Source: JAYPEY01 sp964519245 (GTDB lineage: Bacteria > Verrucomicrobiota > Verrucomicrobiia > Limisphaerales > JAYPEY01). Taken from it: a stretch of DNA of 64,000 bases. Shown here piece by piece: positions 46,928 to 56,328 of the stretch. The notes beneath the pieces were generated by a model. The model worked only from the letters and a program-made list of their open reading frames with translations. It ran no database searches and was not told the DNA's origin. Both the position numbers and the translations under genes were made by a program. The DNA lies in assembly GCA_964519245.1 (NCBI GenBank), contig CAZFLK010000007.1, positions 12,938 to 76,937 on the forward strand, in the 5' to 3' direction. Position 1 is the stretch's first letter. The number at the start of each line of letters is the position of its first letter.

Positions 46928-47177
46928 CCCGACAGGGCCTGTGCCATTGTAGACGCCATCACGTCGCATTGGGGTGACAGGATGTCGCTTTTCGATCTCT
47001 GGACGGACGCGCGGCGAGTGGCCAATCAATGCGCCAATCTCGTATTTTGAAGTGAAGGGTGCGGTTTTTGGTCCAACCCAACGACGATTTGAAGAAACCG
47101 CGCCGATCGGCACGAAACATGTTGTTCGTTTTCCGGGGCGCAGCGTCAAACGGCGAGCCGCTCCAGAAAACCGAAGA
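46928..47177. other. Rest of the gap between the terminator and the site-2 protease gene
   Basis: Together with the terminator the gap is 316 bp. It must hold the promoter of the protease gene. The open frame running through it upstream of ATG 47178 (from 46974) has no family-like sequence, so I take it as non-coding. No repeat or clear -35/-10 pair was seen. Confidence 0.45.
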
Positions 47178-48017
47178 ATGAATTGGTCCTACAAAATTGC
47201 CCGAATTGCCGGAACGGATGTGAAGATCCACCTGACCTTCCCGTTGCTGCTGGGTTTCATCGCGTTGGCGAATCTTTCCCAAGGCATCGTCGCCGCCGCG
47301 TTGGGCGTTCTGTTCGTCGTGCTCGTCTTCGGCTGTGTCCTGCTGCATGAGTTCGGCCATATTTTCGCCGCGCGGGCCTTTGGCGTTCGCACACCGGATG
47401 TCACGCTGTATCCGATTGGCGGCGTCGCGCGACTCGAACGGATGCCGGAAAAGCCGAGCCAGGAGTTGGCCGTCGCGCTCGCGGGGCCGGCAGTCAACGT
47501 GGTGATCGCCGGCGGATTGATGGTGTTCCTTCTGGTCTTGGGACTGGGGGTCAATCTCACCGGACTGGGCGGCCATGCTTTGGGCGGGCTGTCGTTCGTG
47601 GCGTCCCTGGCCGCGGTGAATGTCTGGTTGGTCCTGTTCAACCTGATCCCGGCCTTTCCCATGGACGGCGGGCGCGTTCTGCGAGCCCTGCTGGCCATGC
47701 GCATGCCCTTCGTCCGCGCCACCAACATCGCGGCCAAGGTTGGTCGCACGCTCGCGGTGATCGCCGGGGTGTTCGGTTTGATCACCTTTCAGCCAATGCT
47801 GATGCTGATTGCGGCGTTCGTCTACTTCGCCGCCGGCCAGGAGGCGATGATGGCCAATGCCCGCGATCGCAGCTTCGGATTCTTCCGCACCGATTCGGCC
47901 CGCCCCATCGAGCCGGACAACGGTTCTGGCTGGCGCCCGGGATCCGGCGCGGCCCGCGATCATGTCGTTCCCGTGCTCGATGAGGACGGGCAACTGATCG
48001 GCTGGGTGCGTCGTTGA
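47178..48017 (+). CDS. Site-2 protease family membrane protein
   Basis: A 279-residue intramembrane zinc metalloprotease (M50). The catalytic motif is H57-E-F-G-H61 in VLLHEFGHIFAARAFG, and the third ligand is D163 in AFPMDGGRVLRALLAM. Between them is the AGPAVNVVIAGG loop. Four to six membrane segments are visible. The C-terminus (VVPVLDEDGQLIGWVRR) resembles the end of a CBS domain, but a full CBS pair is absent. Such proteases cut membrane-bound regulators; the target here is unknown. ATG 47178 (MNWSYKIARI) is taken; the open frame continues upstream to 46974 without similarity. Confidence 0.9.
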   Translation: MNWSYKIARIAGTDVKIHLTFPLLLGFIALANLSQGIVAAALGVLFVVLVFGCVLLHEFGHIFAARAFGVRTPDVTLYPIGGVARLERMPEKPSQELAVALAGPAVNVVIAGGLMVFLLVLGLGVNLTGLGGHALGGLSFVASLAAVNVWLVLFNLIPAFPMDGGRVLRALLAMRMPFVRATNIAAKVGRTLAVIAGVFGLITFQPMLMLIAAFVYFAAGQEAMMANARDRSFGFFRTDSARPIEPDNGSGWRPGSGAARDHVVPVLDEDGQLIGWVRR

Positions 48018-48071
48018 TTGGCGCGCAATGCCGGTTGCGCAACGAGCCGGGGCCGGGTAGTTCCCAAAGCC

Positions 48072-48503
48072 ATGCTCGAAATCTTGGAAGAACCGCTTGT
48101 GCGTGAGAATGTCAGTCCGATTTCGGTCCGCTTCTACCATGAGGCTGGCGCTGCGGGCATGATTTCTGAGGATGTCGAGCTGTTGGAAGGGGTGATCGTC
48201 AAGAAGAGGTCCAAATCCCCCCTGCACGAGTTCATTGTCGCTCGCCTGCTTCGCCTTTTGTCAGAGGTTCTTCGACCGGGAATCTTCGCAGCCAAGAAAC
48301 GGCCGATCACCACGGCGGATTCCGAGCCCGAACCAGATATCGCCGTGATCGAAGGTCAGGAAGACGACTTCTTCGACCACCATCCGGAATCCGCCCTCCT
48401 TGTCATTGAGGCATACTTCGGAGGAAGCGGGAAAACAGCAAGACCCGCCGCCTGTATGTCCTGGTTGTCCCGACACTGGTTGGGCCGGAGGGCAATCCAT
48501 TGA
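48072..48503 (+). pseudogene. Uma2-family protein gene, 3-prime end replaced
   Basis: A 143-residue frame. Residues 1-113 match the Uma2 (DUF820) restriction-endonuclease-like family: ISVRFYHEAGAAGMISEDVE, LLEGVIVKKRSKSPLHE, and the core TTADSEPEPDIAVIEGQEDD followed by HPESALLVIE with the PD-(D/E)xK acidic residues. After the E at 48408-48410 the family sequence stops abruptly; the expected continuation with a Lys-rich helix (EVAVSS..YDR) is missing and is replaced by unrelated residues. In another frame, the DNA directly after the break encodes a secretin-like C-terminus. This marks a recombination joint; the Uma2 protein is probably inactive. ATG 48072 is the chosen start. Confidence 0.75.
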
Positions 48504-48583
48504 AAGATTTCAAGTCGGTGAGAACCGCCCCGCCCCAACCCGCGTGGATCGAGGCCGACCGGAAGTATCGCGGCGGTCGGTGA
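48413..48583 (+). pseudogene. C-terminal remnant resembling a secretin (type II/III secretion protein)
   Basis: In the frame starting at 48413, 56 codons run to a TGA at 48581-48583. The product is ILRRKRENSKTRRLYVLVVP then TLVGPEGNPLKDFKSV and a Pro-rich tail. The pattern of a basic stretch, then the alternating strand RLYVLVVPTLV, then GPEGNP, is that of the last strand and end of verrucomicrobial secretins (usually of the form LFR..K..RRLYV/LLIFVTPTL..PAGNP). No upstream secretin sequence exists, as a TGA stands just before it and the Uma2 frame precedes it. This is identification by eye. Confidence 0.5.
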
Positions 48584-48926
48584 GGCGTGGGCGTCAACCA
48601 AGGAGCGGCGACATTCCTGTCGCCGTCGGCCCCGCAGGGGACGAAGTGAAACGTGAACCAGGTCTCGCCACGACGTGTCGCGGATGGAACCCACGCTGCG
48701 CAACCCGTCCATCCGCAGCGCCGGCGCTCAGGATGCACACGTCATTCATACAGCCTGATTCGGATCGCCCCTGCCGGGGCTGAGAAACCGTTGTCGCGTG
48801 ATTCCGGTGGTTTCGGTCGTTCCTCCCTACACCGACCGGCTACCTTCTTTCCGTCCCTCAGGTTTTGGGACTTGCCTGCCGACCGCCGCTCCTTGCTGGC
48901 GTGCGCTGGTGTGCTACTGTCCCGCC
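48584..48926. other. Intergenic stretch with a hairpin repeat
   Basis: About 340 bp between the gene debris and the TPR gene. A hairpin CGGCGACA-TTCC-TGTCGCCG (8-bp stem, 48606-48625) lies at its start, preceded by AAGGAGCGG, as in the half-copy at 33093. The stretch from about 48780 on (GTTCCTCCCTACACCGACCGG and following) has the look of another interspersed element, but I could not define its ends. No gene was seen. Confidence 0.5.
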
Positions 48927-49715
48927 ATGCCTGTCCGAGTCCGCCTGTTGCCCGCTGTTTCCGCGCTGGTCTGCGCGGCGTCCTTGCCGGTCCTTGCCGC
49001 CGATTCCGCAGCAAGCGTCTCGACCAAACGTCGCGCTGCACTGGACGTTGGCAAAGACGCGGTTCTCGAGTTGGTCCAGGATGAGTCGACGCGTCGGCAG
49101 GAGACGCTGGGTCGATTGCAACGCACCTTGGCGCGGGCCGACGCCTCGCGGAAAGCGAAGAACCACTGGGCCGCGACGGCGCTCTACGAGGCGACGCTGA
49201 AACTTTCCCGCGAACTGGGCGGGGTGAACGTGACGGATGAGACGAAGCGGGCCATGGACGGCCTTGCAACCTCGCGCCTCGCCCTGGCCAAGGCGGCGAA
49301 CAAGCAGCGCCGGTTTGCGGAGGCGGAGCGACACACGATCTCCCTGCTGGCGATCGTCCCGGGGAACAAGAAGGCGCGGAAGTACCTGGAATACACCCGG
49401 GCCGTTGCCAAGGCGCACGAGGGAAAGGTCCCGAGCCCCGAAGTCCTGGCCCTGGTCCGAAAGCGCGAGGCGGAGCGCAGGGACGTCTCCGTGCTGGTTC
49501 AGGACGGCAAGCGGCTTTATGAGATGCGATTGCTGGATGAGGCCGCGACGAAGTTGAAGCGCGCCATCGCGATGGATCCCTCCAACCGCCCGGCCTACTA
49601 CTATCTCAGCCTGATCCAGGAGGCCCAATACTCCGACGCCGCCCGGCAACGCGACCTGATGCAAAAGGAACGCTTGGTGGAGGTGGCAAGGGAGTGGAAC
49701 GAGTTCCTCCGGTAG
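48927..49715 (+). CDS. Exported TPR protein like the N-terminal part of a secretin
   Basis: A 262-residue protein with a signal peptide (LLPAVSALVCAASLPVLA), a helical middle with TPR-like repeats, and a C-terminal module at about 189-262: VLVQDGKRLYEMRLLDE, then YYYLSLIQEAQYSDAARQRD and LMQKERLVEVAREW, ending at EFLR. The same module is in the VWA protein at 15295 (about 612-680). In verrucomicrobial secretin-like proteins this TPR module precedes the secretin domain, so this gene looks like such a protein cut off where the rest should begin. It could also be a stand-alone periplasmic TPR scaffold. It converges with the AsmA-like gene, whose stop is only 3 bp away. ATG 48927 begins the signal peptide. 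Confidence 0.7.
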   Translation: MPVRVRLLPAVSALVCAASLPVLAADSAASVSTKRRAALDVGKDAVLELVQDESTRRQETLGRLQRTLARADASRKAKNHWAATALYEATLKLSRELGGVNVTDETKRAMDGLATSRLALAKAANKQRRFAEAERHTISLLAIVPGNKKARKYLEYTRAVAKAHEGKVPSPEVLALVRKREAERRDVSVLVQDGKRLYEMRLLDEAATKLKRAIAMDPSNRPAYYYLSLIQEAQYSDAARQRDLMQKERLVEVAREWNEFLR

Positions 49716-49718
49716 GGA

Positions 49719-52700
49719 TCACTGTTCCCGCGGCTCCGTCGACTTGGACTCCGATTCCTCTGCCGCCTTGTCCTTCCTGGAGCCAATGCCGAACAGTTTC
49801 TGGACGGTGGCGCGCGGCTTGAGGAAGGGCATGAAGAACCTGGGAACGTAAAGAAGTTCCATCTCCGGCTGGGTGATGCTGCCGGTGACCTGGAACACCA
49901 TGAGTTTCGTCAGCGGCATGGTCGCCAGCCCCACGATCTGGAACAAGGTCGACGAATCACGGAACAGCTCGGCTTCGACCTTGGCGTCCACGCCGCCCTT
50001 GTGGGTGATGGAGCCCTTGTAAAGGATCCGCATGGCGGGGCTGTCGAGCTTGAGGTCACGGGTATGCATCACGCTGTTGGTCATGGTGAAGGAGCCGACT
50101 CCCTTCTCGATGCGACTCTTGCCCACGCCGGGGATGATCGTGTCCATGGTCTCCGACAAGAACCCCAGCAGGGGCAGCGACCAGAGGAACCCGTCGCGCA
50201 GGTCCACGCTGCCGCGGCCGTTCCAGGACGCGAAATCTCCGCTGTGCGCGGAATCCACCGTGAGGAAGCCGGACAGCGTGCCGGTCATTTCATTGGTGGT
50301 CTGAAAGACGTCCTTCACCAACGGCGCAAAGTCGGCCTTGTCCACGTCGACATGGAAATCGAAGGCCGATCCGGATTCGGTTTTGGCGAAGTCGAAGTTG
50401 GCGTTGCCCTCGATGCCGCCGTCGTAGGCCCTGCCCGTGATGTTGGACAGGCGCAGTTGATTGGTGACCCAGTGCACGTCGCCCGCAATCTGGTCGAAAT
50501 TGATCTGCCACCAGGAGAAGGGGCCGCCATCGATCTGGAAGCGCATGTCGGTTGTCCGCGAGTTGCGGGTGGCCATGGAGCCATTGAGGGTGACATTGGG
50601 GGGAGCGCCCCAGCGATAGGGCTTCAGTGCGGCTTCGGTATTGGGGCCGATGGCCTTGGCGACCAGGTCGGGCTCCACATTGCCGACGACATTGGTGAAC
50701 CAGACGCGATGCTCGTCGCGATCCCCGATGAAGTCGAAACGGATGCCCTCGGCGGAGGCGGCGCGTCCATCGAGCTCCGCGGCGGCTTCCGTAACGCGGA
50801 GCACCCGGTTCGTGTATTCGATGCGGCCAGCGGCCCGGTCCGCCGGCACGCCGCGATAGGTCGCGTTGGTGAGCGCCACCCGCAGATCGACGCCAGTCAA
50901 CTCCCGATGAAACCAACGCCCCCAGATGTCCCCCTGGAGATGCGGCGTGTCGCCGAACTCGAAACGATCCAGGGCCTTGCGTTGTTGTTCGGATTCCAGC
51001 AGGTGGCGCGCCGCCTTGACGCTCACGCGGGAATCAATGTTCCAGTGATAATACTTGGTCAACGCATCGGATGTGAACTTGATCAACGCCCGTCCTTCCT
51101 CGCGGCGGACTTCGAGATTGGGGAAATGCCACTTCGCGTCGGATAGCCTGAGATCCGTTTCCGCGGTTTCGAACAGATAATTCTTGTAGCCGCCCTTGGC
51201 GGCGCGAATGTGGGCGTCAATCTTGGCGAGCGGCACGACCTCGTTTCGCCAATCGGTTTGACCGCCGGTCCAGCGGGTCCACTCGGGCAGTCGGCACTCG
51301 GCGCTGCGGACGTCAATCTCCGGCGGTTCCCCGAAGGTGTAGCGATCCAGCCACCGCTCGCCCTTGGGACCCAGCAGATGCTTCACATGACCCGGTGTGA
51401 AATGGAGCCGCGCTTTGGCCTTGGCGAGCCGGGTGGCGACATCGACGCCGGCATCCAGGCCGATCTCGCCGTCGTAGAGCTTCACCCGGAGATCAGACAG
51501 GTCGAGCCGTGGCGCGTCCCAACGGCACGTCAAACCCAATTCGTCGATCTTCAGCCGATAGGCCGGCGCGTGGATTCCGCCCGCGTCGATCTCGCAACGC
51601 AACAGGTAGGGTTCCAGCTTTGACCACCACGCCCAACTCTCATTGGCTTGCGGCTTCCGATCCGCCGCCGCCTGCGCGAACTCGCCGGTCAGCAGGAAGC
51701 GGTCGATGGAGCCCACGATGGATTCGGTCCCCGCTGTCTCGACCCGGACGGAAGCGGAAAGGGGCGGACCGTTGGTGAGCAGATGACGGCCCTCGGCGGC
51801 AAGGGTGAGACGATCGGCGCGGGCGAACAACGGCGCGTCAAAGTCGGCGAGGGTCAGTGAAAGCTTCGTGTCCAGGGGGTCGCGGTGATCCGGTGGCTGA
51901 ACGCTGTGGGCCGTCAGCTGTATGTCGCCGGTCTTGAAGAAGTGACTCCGGACGCCTGCGATTCTCAGATCCGTGTCGATTTCCAAGGGGATGGGATTGG
52001 TGACGCTCTGGATGACCGCCACCTTGAGATGGGTCGCCTCGAGAATGCCCTGATCCGTTGCGGCGCGGTCAAAGCTGAGACTCATCTCGGTCTTTACGGC
52101 ATCGTCGCCGTGGGGCCGCACGGGAACGGCAAGCAGCAGGTTGTCGACCGTTCCCCAGGGAGTGCGGGCCTGGTTGGCCGTGAGCTTGAGGTCGAGCTTG
52201 AAGGAATTGGTGTAGCGGGCGTCGCCGGCAAGGTTCAGGTAAAGCTCCGGCGGTTCGGAAAACTCCATCCGTTTCACGGTCTGCGCCACGCGGCTCAATT
52301 GATACTGCCACGCCTGGGCGGTCCGATTGGTGTCCTTCTGCCGCCGCCATTGGCTCAGGTAGTTGGCGTTTGTCAGCGAGCCCGCGATCGTGAACTTCAG
52401 TCCCATGCAATCGCCCTTGAGCTGCGCCAGTTCCCAGGTGTCCTTCCCGTGCAGCAGTATCTCGGACTCGATGTTCTCGATCGTGAAGTTCTGGGCCGGT
52501 TGATTCGAGACGACCAACGGCAGGATCACATTGCCGCCATTCAGGTCCAGCGACTCGACCTCGAAGTCGTCGCCCCAGAACGGGTTCCCGCGCAGTTTCA
52601 GGCGCGCGCGATCGACGGAAAAACCGGGGGAATTGGGATCGGTGGCGGAGCCGAGGGTGACAGTCTCGGCGACCAGGCCCTCGAACCAACGATAGCGCAG

Positions 52701-52898
52701 GCTGTCGAACTCCAGCGCGACGCCCTTGTCCTGCAAGCGGGAGAGCACATTGGTCTTGATGAACTCCGGCACGCCGACCTGGGTGACCTGGATGCCGAGG
52801 ATGACCAACAGCAGAATGACCGAGAGAACCACGATGCGAAACCAGCGGAACGCCCGCTTGAATCTTTGCCAATGGCGCGACTTGGCGTTCTCCGACAT
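49719..52898 (-). CDS. AsmA-like inner-membrane protein
   Basis: A 1059-residue envelope protein with one N-terminal membrane helix (VVLSVILLLVILGIQV) and a long beta-rich periplasmic part, the layout of AsmA/YhdP/TamB-type lipid-transfer bridges. The AsmA-like C-terminal region is clear: GTLSGFLTVDSAHSGDFASW, GRGSVDLRDGFLWSLPLLGF and FTMTNSVMHTRDLKLDSPAM, then ITQPEMELLYVPRF near the end. Last gene of the minus-strand run that starts with the HtrA protease; it follows the DUF4340 gene by 7 bp. A role in lipid or lipoprotein traffic to the outer membrane is inferred from family and neighbours. Confidence 0.85.
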   Translation of the reverse strand: MSENAKSRHWQRFKRAFRWFRIVVLSVILLLVILGIQVTQVGVPEFIKTNVLSRLQDKGVALEFDSLRYRWFEGLVAETVTLGSATDPNSPGFSVDRARLKLRGNPFWGDDFEVESLDLNGGNVILPLVVSNQPAQNFTIENIESEILLHGKDTWELAQLKGDCMGLKFTIAGSLTNANYLSQWRRQKDTNRTAQAWQYQLSRVAQTVKRMEFSEPPELYLNLAGDARYTNSFKLDLKLTANQARTPWGTVDNLLLAVPVRPHGDDAVKTEMSLSFDRAATDQGILEATHLKVAVIQSVTNPIPLEIDTDLRIAGVRSHFFKTGDIQLTAHSVQPPDHRDPLDTKLSLTLADFDAPLFARADRLTLAAEGRHLLTNGPPLSASVRVETAGTESIVGSIDRFLLTGEFAQAAADRKPQANESWAWWSKLEPYLLRCEIDAGGIHAPAYRLKIDELGLTCRWDAPRLDLSDLRVKLYDGEIGLDAGVDVATRLAKAKARLHFTPGHVKHLLGPKGERWLDRYTFGEPPEIDVRSAECRLPEWTRWTGGQTDWRNEVVPLAKIDAHIRAAKGGYKNYLFETAETDLRLSDAKWHFPNLEVRREEGRALIKFTSDALTKYYHWNIDSRVSVKAARHLLESEQQRKALDRFEFGDTPHLQGDIWGRWFHRELTGVDLRVALTNATYRGVPADRAAGRIEYTNRVLRVTEAAAELDGRAASAEGIRFDFIGDRDEHRVWFTNVVGNVEPDLVAKAIGPNTEAALKPYRWGAPPNVTLNGSMATRNSRTTDMRFQIDGGPFSWWQINFDQIAGDVHWVTNQLRLSNITGRAYDGGIEGNANFDFAKTESGSAFDFHVDVDKADFAPLVKDVFQTTNEMTGTLSGFLTVDSAHSGDFASWNGRGSVDLRDGFLWSLPLLGFLSETMDTIIPGVGKSRIEKGVGSFTMTNSVMHTRDLKLDSPAMRILYKGSITHKGGVDAKVEAELFRDSSTLFQIVGLATMPLTKLMVFQVTGSITQPEMELLYVPRFFMPFLKPRATVQKLFGIGSRKDKAAEESESKSTEPREQ

Positions 52899-52905
52899 GG
52901 TTCGT

Positions 52906-54807
52906 TCAGTTCAGCGGGACGCCAAGGAACTGCGCAATGGTCTCGTAATTGCCGCGATCGTACTCGAACACCGTCGTGCCGCCCGCCAGTTTCACGGCGG
53001 CGTAGATGTCGCCACGGGCGGTCTTCTTCCCCCAGGTCACGCGGTAGGTCTTCCGCCCGCCGGGCTCGGAGACCACCAGTTCGATGGAGTGGCTGAACTC
53101 ATCGAAGATGCCCCGCGACTGCAGGGCCTGGGGCGACTCGCCCTGGTACGACCAGTTGATGGCCCGCAACTGGCTGAGCTGCAGGACCTGCGCCTCCACC
53201 GCGGCGACATTGATAATGCCTTGGAAACCCTCGTCGAGGGCCCAGCCGCGATCGCCGCCCGCATTGTCCGTGCGGACCAGTTTGCGGGTCTTGCCGGCGT
53301 GCCGGATCGTGACGGACTCCGCCAGTCGGGGATCGAAGTCCCAGATCTGCCGGTTCCGCAGTTCGTAGGCCCGGGCCGGGAGTTGCATGACTTCGCCGAG
53401 GGAAATCTTGTAGACGGAATCCTCGGACATGCGGCGCGCGAGGATGGTGGCGAGTTCGCCTTGGGGCCGGCTGCCGATTCCGATCTGGGCAAAGGGCTGA
53501 TTGGTGGCGGACACGGGTTGAAAGGCCAGCCCGGCCGCGGCGTTGGTATGAATCGCGTAACTGCGCCGCGGCGGCGCCAGTCCGAAGGGCGCGTAGTCCG
53601 CAACCACATCCTTCACCCAACCATTGGAGACAACCTGCAGCGACATGAGATTGGTCATGAACCGGCCCACCAGCTCCGGGTCCGCCGGAATCAGCGCGGG
53701 CGGGAGCGCCGCGGCGGCGCTCGTCTTGCCGCCCGCCGGCGCCGGACGCGTGATGAGCCAGGCATCGTTGGTCTGACGCTGCAGCGCGAAGGTTTCATCA
53801 GCCTGAACGACGATTTGTCGGGCGATCGCGGGATCGAAGCTGAGCAACTGCTCGTCGCGGAAATGGGCGAAGGGGGTGTTGACCGAATCCAGCAACTGCC
53901 GCGGCACGAGCACGACATTGGTATGACTCCACCGGCGGGCGTAGACCAGCGCGGGATTATTGGTCGGACTGCCGCCGAGTTCGACCACGGCCAGCTGGTT
54001 GGTCCCCTGCCGGAAGGTGATCCGCGCCGCCGGCGACTTCAGGCCGTAAGGCGTCAGATCCGCTTGGGGATCGTCCGTGACAAAACCCGCAATGCGCCAG
54101 TTCAGGATGTACTGCATCAGCATGTTCGAGCGGTAGTTGTTGGCCCGTTTGGCGGGTTTGGGGCGGGTGATGCGCCAGGCGGAGGTCAGGTTGGAGCGCG
54201 TCAGCTCAAAGCCTCCCGTTGCGGCTGCAATGTCCAACTGATTGAAGGGCGCGTCGCCCAACCGGATCAATGAGCGGTCGCGCCAGCCATCCGGCGTGGT
54301 GGGAATGTACCGGAGGATGTTGGCATCCACGATCTCGACCCCTTCCGTTCCCTCTGAGCGGGCATAAACCCATTTCTCACTGGGCGAGCGATTGCCGATC
54401 TCGATGACGACCTCGTCGTTTGACTGCCGAAACACGATGCGCGCGCGCGGCGGATTGAATCCGTAGTCATCGACGCCCTCGGGCTGGGTGCCCGTGACCT
54501 GTTTGGAAATCGAGGTGTGCGGCGTCAATTCGGCGCAGGCGCCAATGAAGGCCTCGATGAACAGTTTCTCGGCGGGGTAGTCGACCGGACTCACCAGGCG
54601 CCAGCCATTGTCGACGAGCTCCACGCGATTGGTGACGCCTCCGGTGACCGTCTCAATTGCGGTGACTGCGGACGGGCTCAGACCGGGCGCCAGCTTGCCG
54701 GGCGGCGGCGGCGGCGAAGCCTTGCCCAGATGCCGCTCAAAGAACCAGATGAACGCAAACAACCCCAGGGTCGTCGCGATCAGGTAGAATGTGCCTTTCC
54801 AGTTCAT
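52906..54807 (-). CDS. DUF4340 domain-containing membrane protein
   Basis: A 633-residue protein. A single N-terminal helix (LIATTLGLFAFIWFFERHLG) is followed by a Pro-rich linker and repeated DUF4340 units, each having the form ...NGWRLVSPVDYPAE, YGFNPPRARIVFRQSNDE and IEIGNRSPSEKWVYAR; the same plan is seen again from about 240 and 360. The protein is thus mostly periplasmic. DUF4340 proteins occur next to GldG-like and ABC genes, as here: it follows the GldG-like gene by 19 bp and precedes the AsmA-like gene by 7 bp. Function is unknown. Confidence 0.88.
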   Translation of the reverse strand: MNWKGTFYLIATTLGLFAFIWFFERHLGKASPPPPPGKLAPGLSPSAVTAIETVTGGVTNRVELVDNGWRLVSPVDYPAEKLFIEAFIGACAELTPHTSISKQVTGTQPEGVDDYGFNPPRARIVFRQSNDEVVIEIGNRSPSEKWVYARSEGTEGVEIVDANILRYIPTTPDGWRDRSLIRLGDAPFNQLDIAAATGGFELTRSNLTSAWRITRPKPAKRANNYRSNMLMQYILNWRIAGFVTDDPQADLTPYGLKSPAARITFRQGTNQLAVVELGGSPTNNPALVYARRWSHTNVVLVPRQLLDSVNTPFAHFRDEQLLSFDPAIARQIVVQADETFALQRQTNDAWLITRPAPAGGKTSAAAALPPALIPADPELVGRFMTNLMSLQVVSNGWVKDVVADYAPFGLAPPRRSYAIHTNAAAGLAFQPVSATNQPFAQIGIGSRPQGELATILARRMSEDSVYKISLGEVMQLPARAYELRNRQIWDFDPRLAESVTIRHAGKTRKLVRTDNAGGDRGWALDEGFQGIINVAAVEAQVLQLSQLRAINWSYQGESPQALQSRGIFDEFSHSIELVVSEPGGRKTYRVTWGKKTARGDIYAAVKLAGGTTVFEYDRGNYETIAQFLGVPLN

Positions 54808-54826
54808 TCGTCAGTGTTGCGGGTCA

Positions 54827-56317
54827 TCAATGCCGCCGCCGGTACCAGACCAGGATTCCCAGGCCGAGAATGGAGCCGGGGATGATTCCCATCAGGATGA
54901 TGTTGGCGGCGCGCAGTTGGCCGTCCGTCAGATTCCACTTGTGCTTCTCCACCGGCCGCGGACCAATGCCCCCCACCAGATAGGATCGATCCAGAAGCCA
55001 GTTGATGGAGGAGACCGCAAAGTCGCGATTGACGCCGGAGTCGATCATCTCGTTGTCAAAAATACGCGAGTCGCCGACCACCAACATCCGGGTCGAGCCG
55101 AAGACGCCCTCGATCTTGCCGGACTCCACCGCGACCGTGAGCGGGATCTCCTTGCCGACCGTGTCCTTGAAGACGTTCTCCTTGTAGGAGCCGGTCTTGA
55201 AGTCGAAGTCGCCCCGGGCCTCGCCGTCGGCGCTGGTCTTGACCAACTCCTTGACCTGCGGCGCATCGGCGGCGTTGGACGCGGATTCATGCCGACCGAC
55301 GGAGCGGGCCAGGGAAAAGTGCAGGTGCCTTCCGGCGAGCGGCTGCACGATCTCATGACTGACGTAGTTGGTGGTCATGATGTCGAATCCGGTCTTGGAG
55401 TATTCCCGGTCGAACACGATGTTGTCGCCGACATCCACCCCCCACTTTCTCAGGGTCCGCTCCATGCCGGAGGTCTTGTCGTACTTGAACAGCATGAGCA
55501 GGCGCCCGTTCTTGTTGAGGTAGGCGTCGATGATGCCCAGCTCCCGTGCGTCCAAGGCCGTCTCCGGACCGGCGATCACCAGCATCGCGCAGTCTTCGGG
55601 CACCCCGCCCTGCGACAGCAGGTTGAGCTTCTCGGGCTCCACGTTGTTCATCTGGAGCAGCTCGGTGAACTTGGCGTAGCCGAAGATGGACAACTCCCGG
55701 TCCGGGTCGTGCTCGCCGTGGCCCTCGAGGAAATAGGCCTTGGGCGTCGCGCCGAAGGAGACGTTCGCAATCGCCGCGGTGAACAGCATCTCTCCCTTGA
55801 ACCCGACGCGCTTGATCTCATTGCTCTTGCCGCTCAGCACGTTCGACATGTCCAGATCCGAAAGCTGCGACGCCTGGACGATCTTCGATTGCCCGCCCTC
55901 GGATTCAAAGATGATCATGTCGTTGACCATCCCGGGCGCCAGGTTCAGGCGGGTCTTCACGATCTCCGCGCCGGTGGGATTGGTCCGGTAGTCGATGGAC
56001 TCCGTCTTGATGCGCGGCGAGAGCAGGCGGTACTCGTTGATCAACTCGGAGACTTCGTTGAACAGCGGCTGGTCGCGGTCGTAGAAGACCGTGACGCGCA
56101 CATCGTTGGTGATGGCCTGCAGGACCAGCTTGGTCTGCGAGGACAGATCCTGCCGGGTGTTGGAGGTCAGGTGGCTCCGCGAGTTGTAGCGCGCGCCGAA
56201 ATAGTTGGCCATGGCGACGAGGGCAAGGACACAGGCCAGGTCGACGACCAGCTTCACCCGCAGGCTCCAGCGCTTGCCGGCCGAGAAGCTCTCCTTGATG
56301 TGCGTATCGTCGTCCAT
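54827..56317 (-). CDS. GldG-like ABC transporter auxiliary protein
   Basis: A 496-residue protein of the GldG/ABC-2 auxiliary family. It opens with a membrane helix (LVVDLACVLALVAMANYFGA), then YNSRSHLTSNTRQDLSSQT, the typical beginning of GldG, then a large periplasmic domain (VYDRDQPLFNEVSELINEY-like run VTVFYDRDQPLFNEVSEL; RLLSPRIKTESIDYRTNPT), and ends with a second helix (ANIILMGIIPGSILGLGILV) and a WYRRRH tail. The start at ATG 56317 (MDDDTHIKES) lies 11 bp after the permease stop; an upstream in-frame extension would overlap the permease gene. In Bacteroidota, GldG works with GldA/GldF in gliding; here the partners are the ABC genes just upstream. Confidence 0.87.
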   Translation of the reverse strand: MDDDTHIKESFSAGKRWSLRVKLVVDLACVLALVAMANYFGARYNSRSHLTSNTRQDLSSQTKLVLQAITNDVRVTVFYDRDQPLFNEVSELINEYRLLSPRIKTESIDYRTNPTGAEIVKTRLNLAPGMVNDMIIFESEGGQSKIVQASQLSDLDMSNVLSGKSNEIKRVGFKGEMLFTAAIANVSFGATPKAYFLEGHGEHDPDRELSIFGYAKFTELLQMNNVEPEKLNLLSQGGVPEDCAMLVIAGPETALDARELGIIDAYLNKNGRLLMLFKYDKTSGMERTLRKWGVDVGDNIVFDREYSKTGFDIMTTNYVSHEIVQPLAGRHLHFSLARSVGRHESASNAADAPQVKELVKTSADGEARGDFDFKTGSYKENVFKDTVGKEIPLTVAVESGKIEGVFGSTRMLVVGDSRIFDNEMIDSGVNRDFAVSSINWLLDRSYLVGGIGPRPVEKHKWNLTDGQLRAANIILMGIIPGSILGLGILVWYRRRH

Positions 56318-56328
56318 GGATCCGCCGC

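Noticed and set aside
46974..47177. Upstream extension of the site-2 protease frame.
   Set aside because: No resemblance to the family; the membrane protein begins at MNWSYKIARI.
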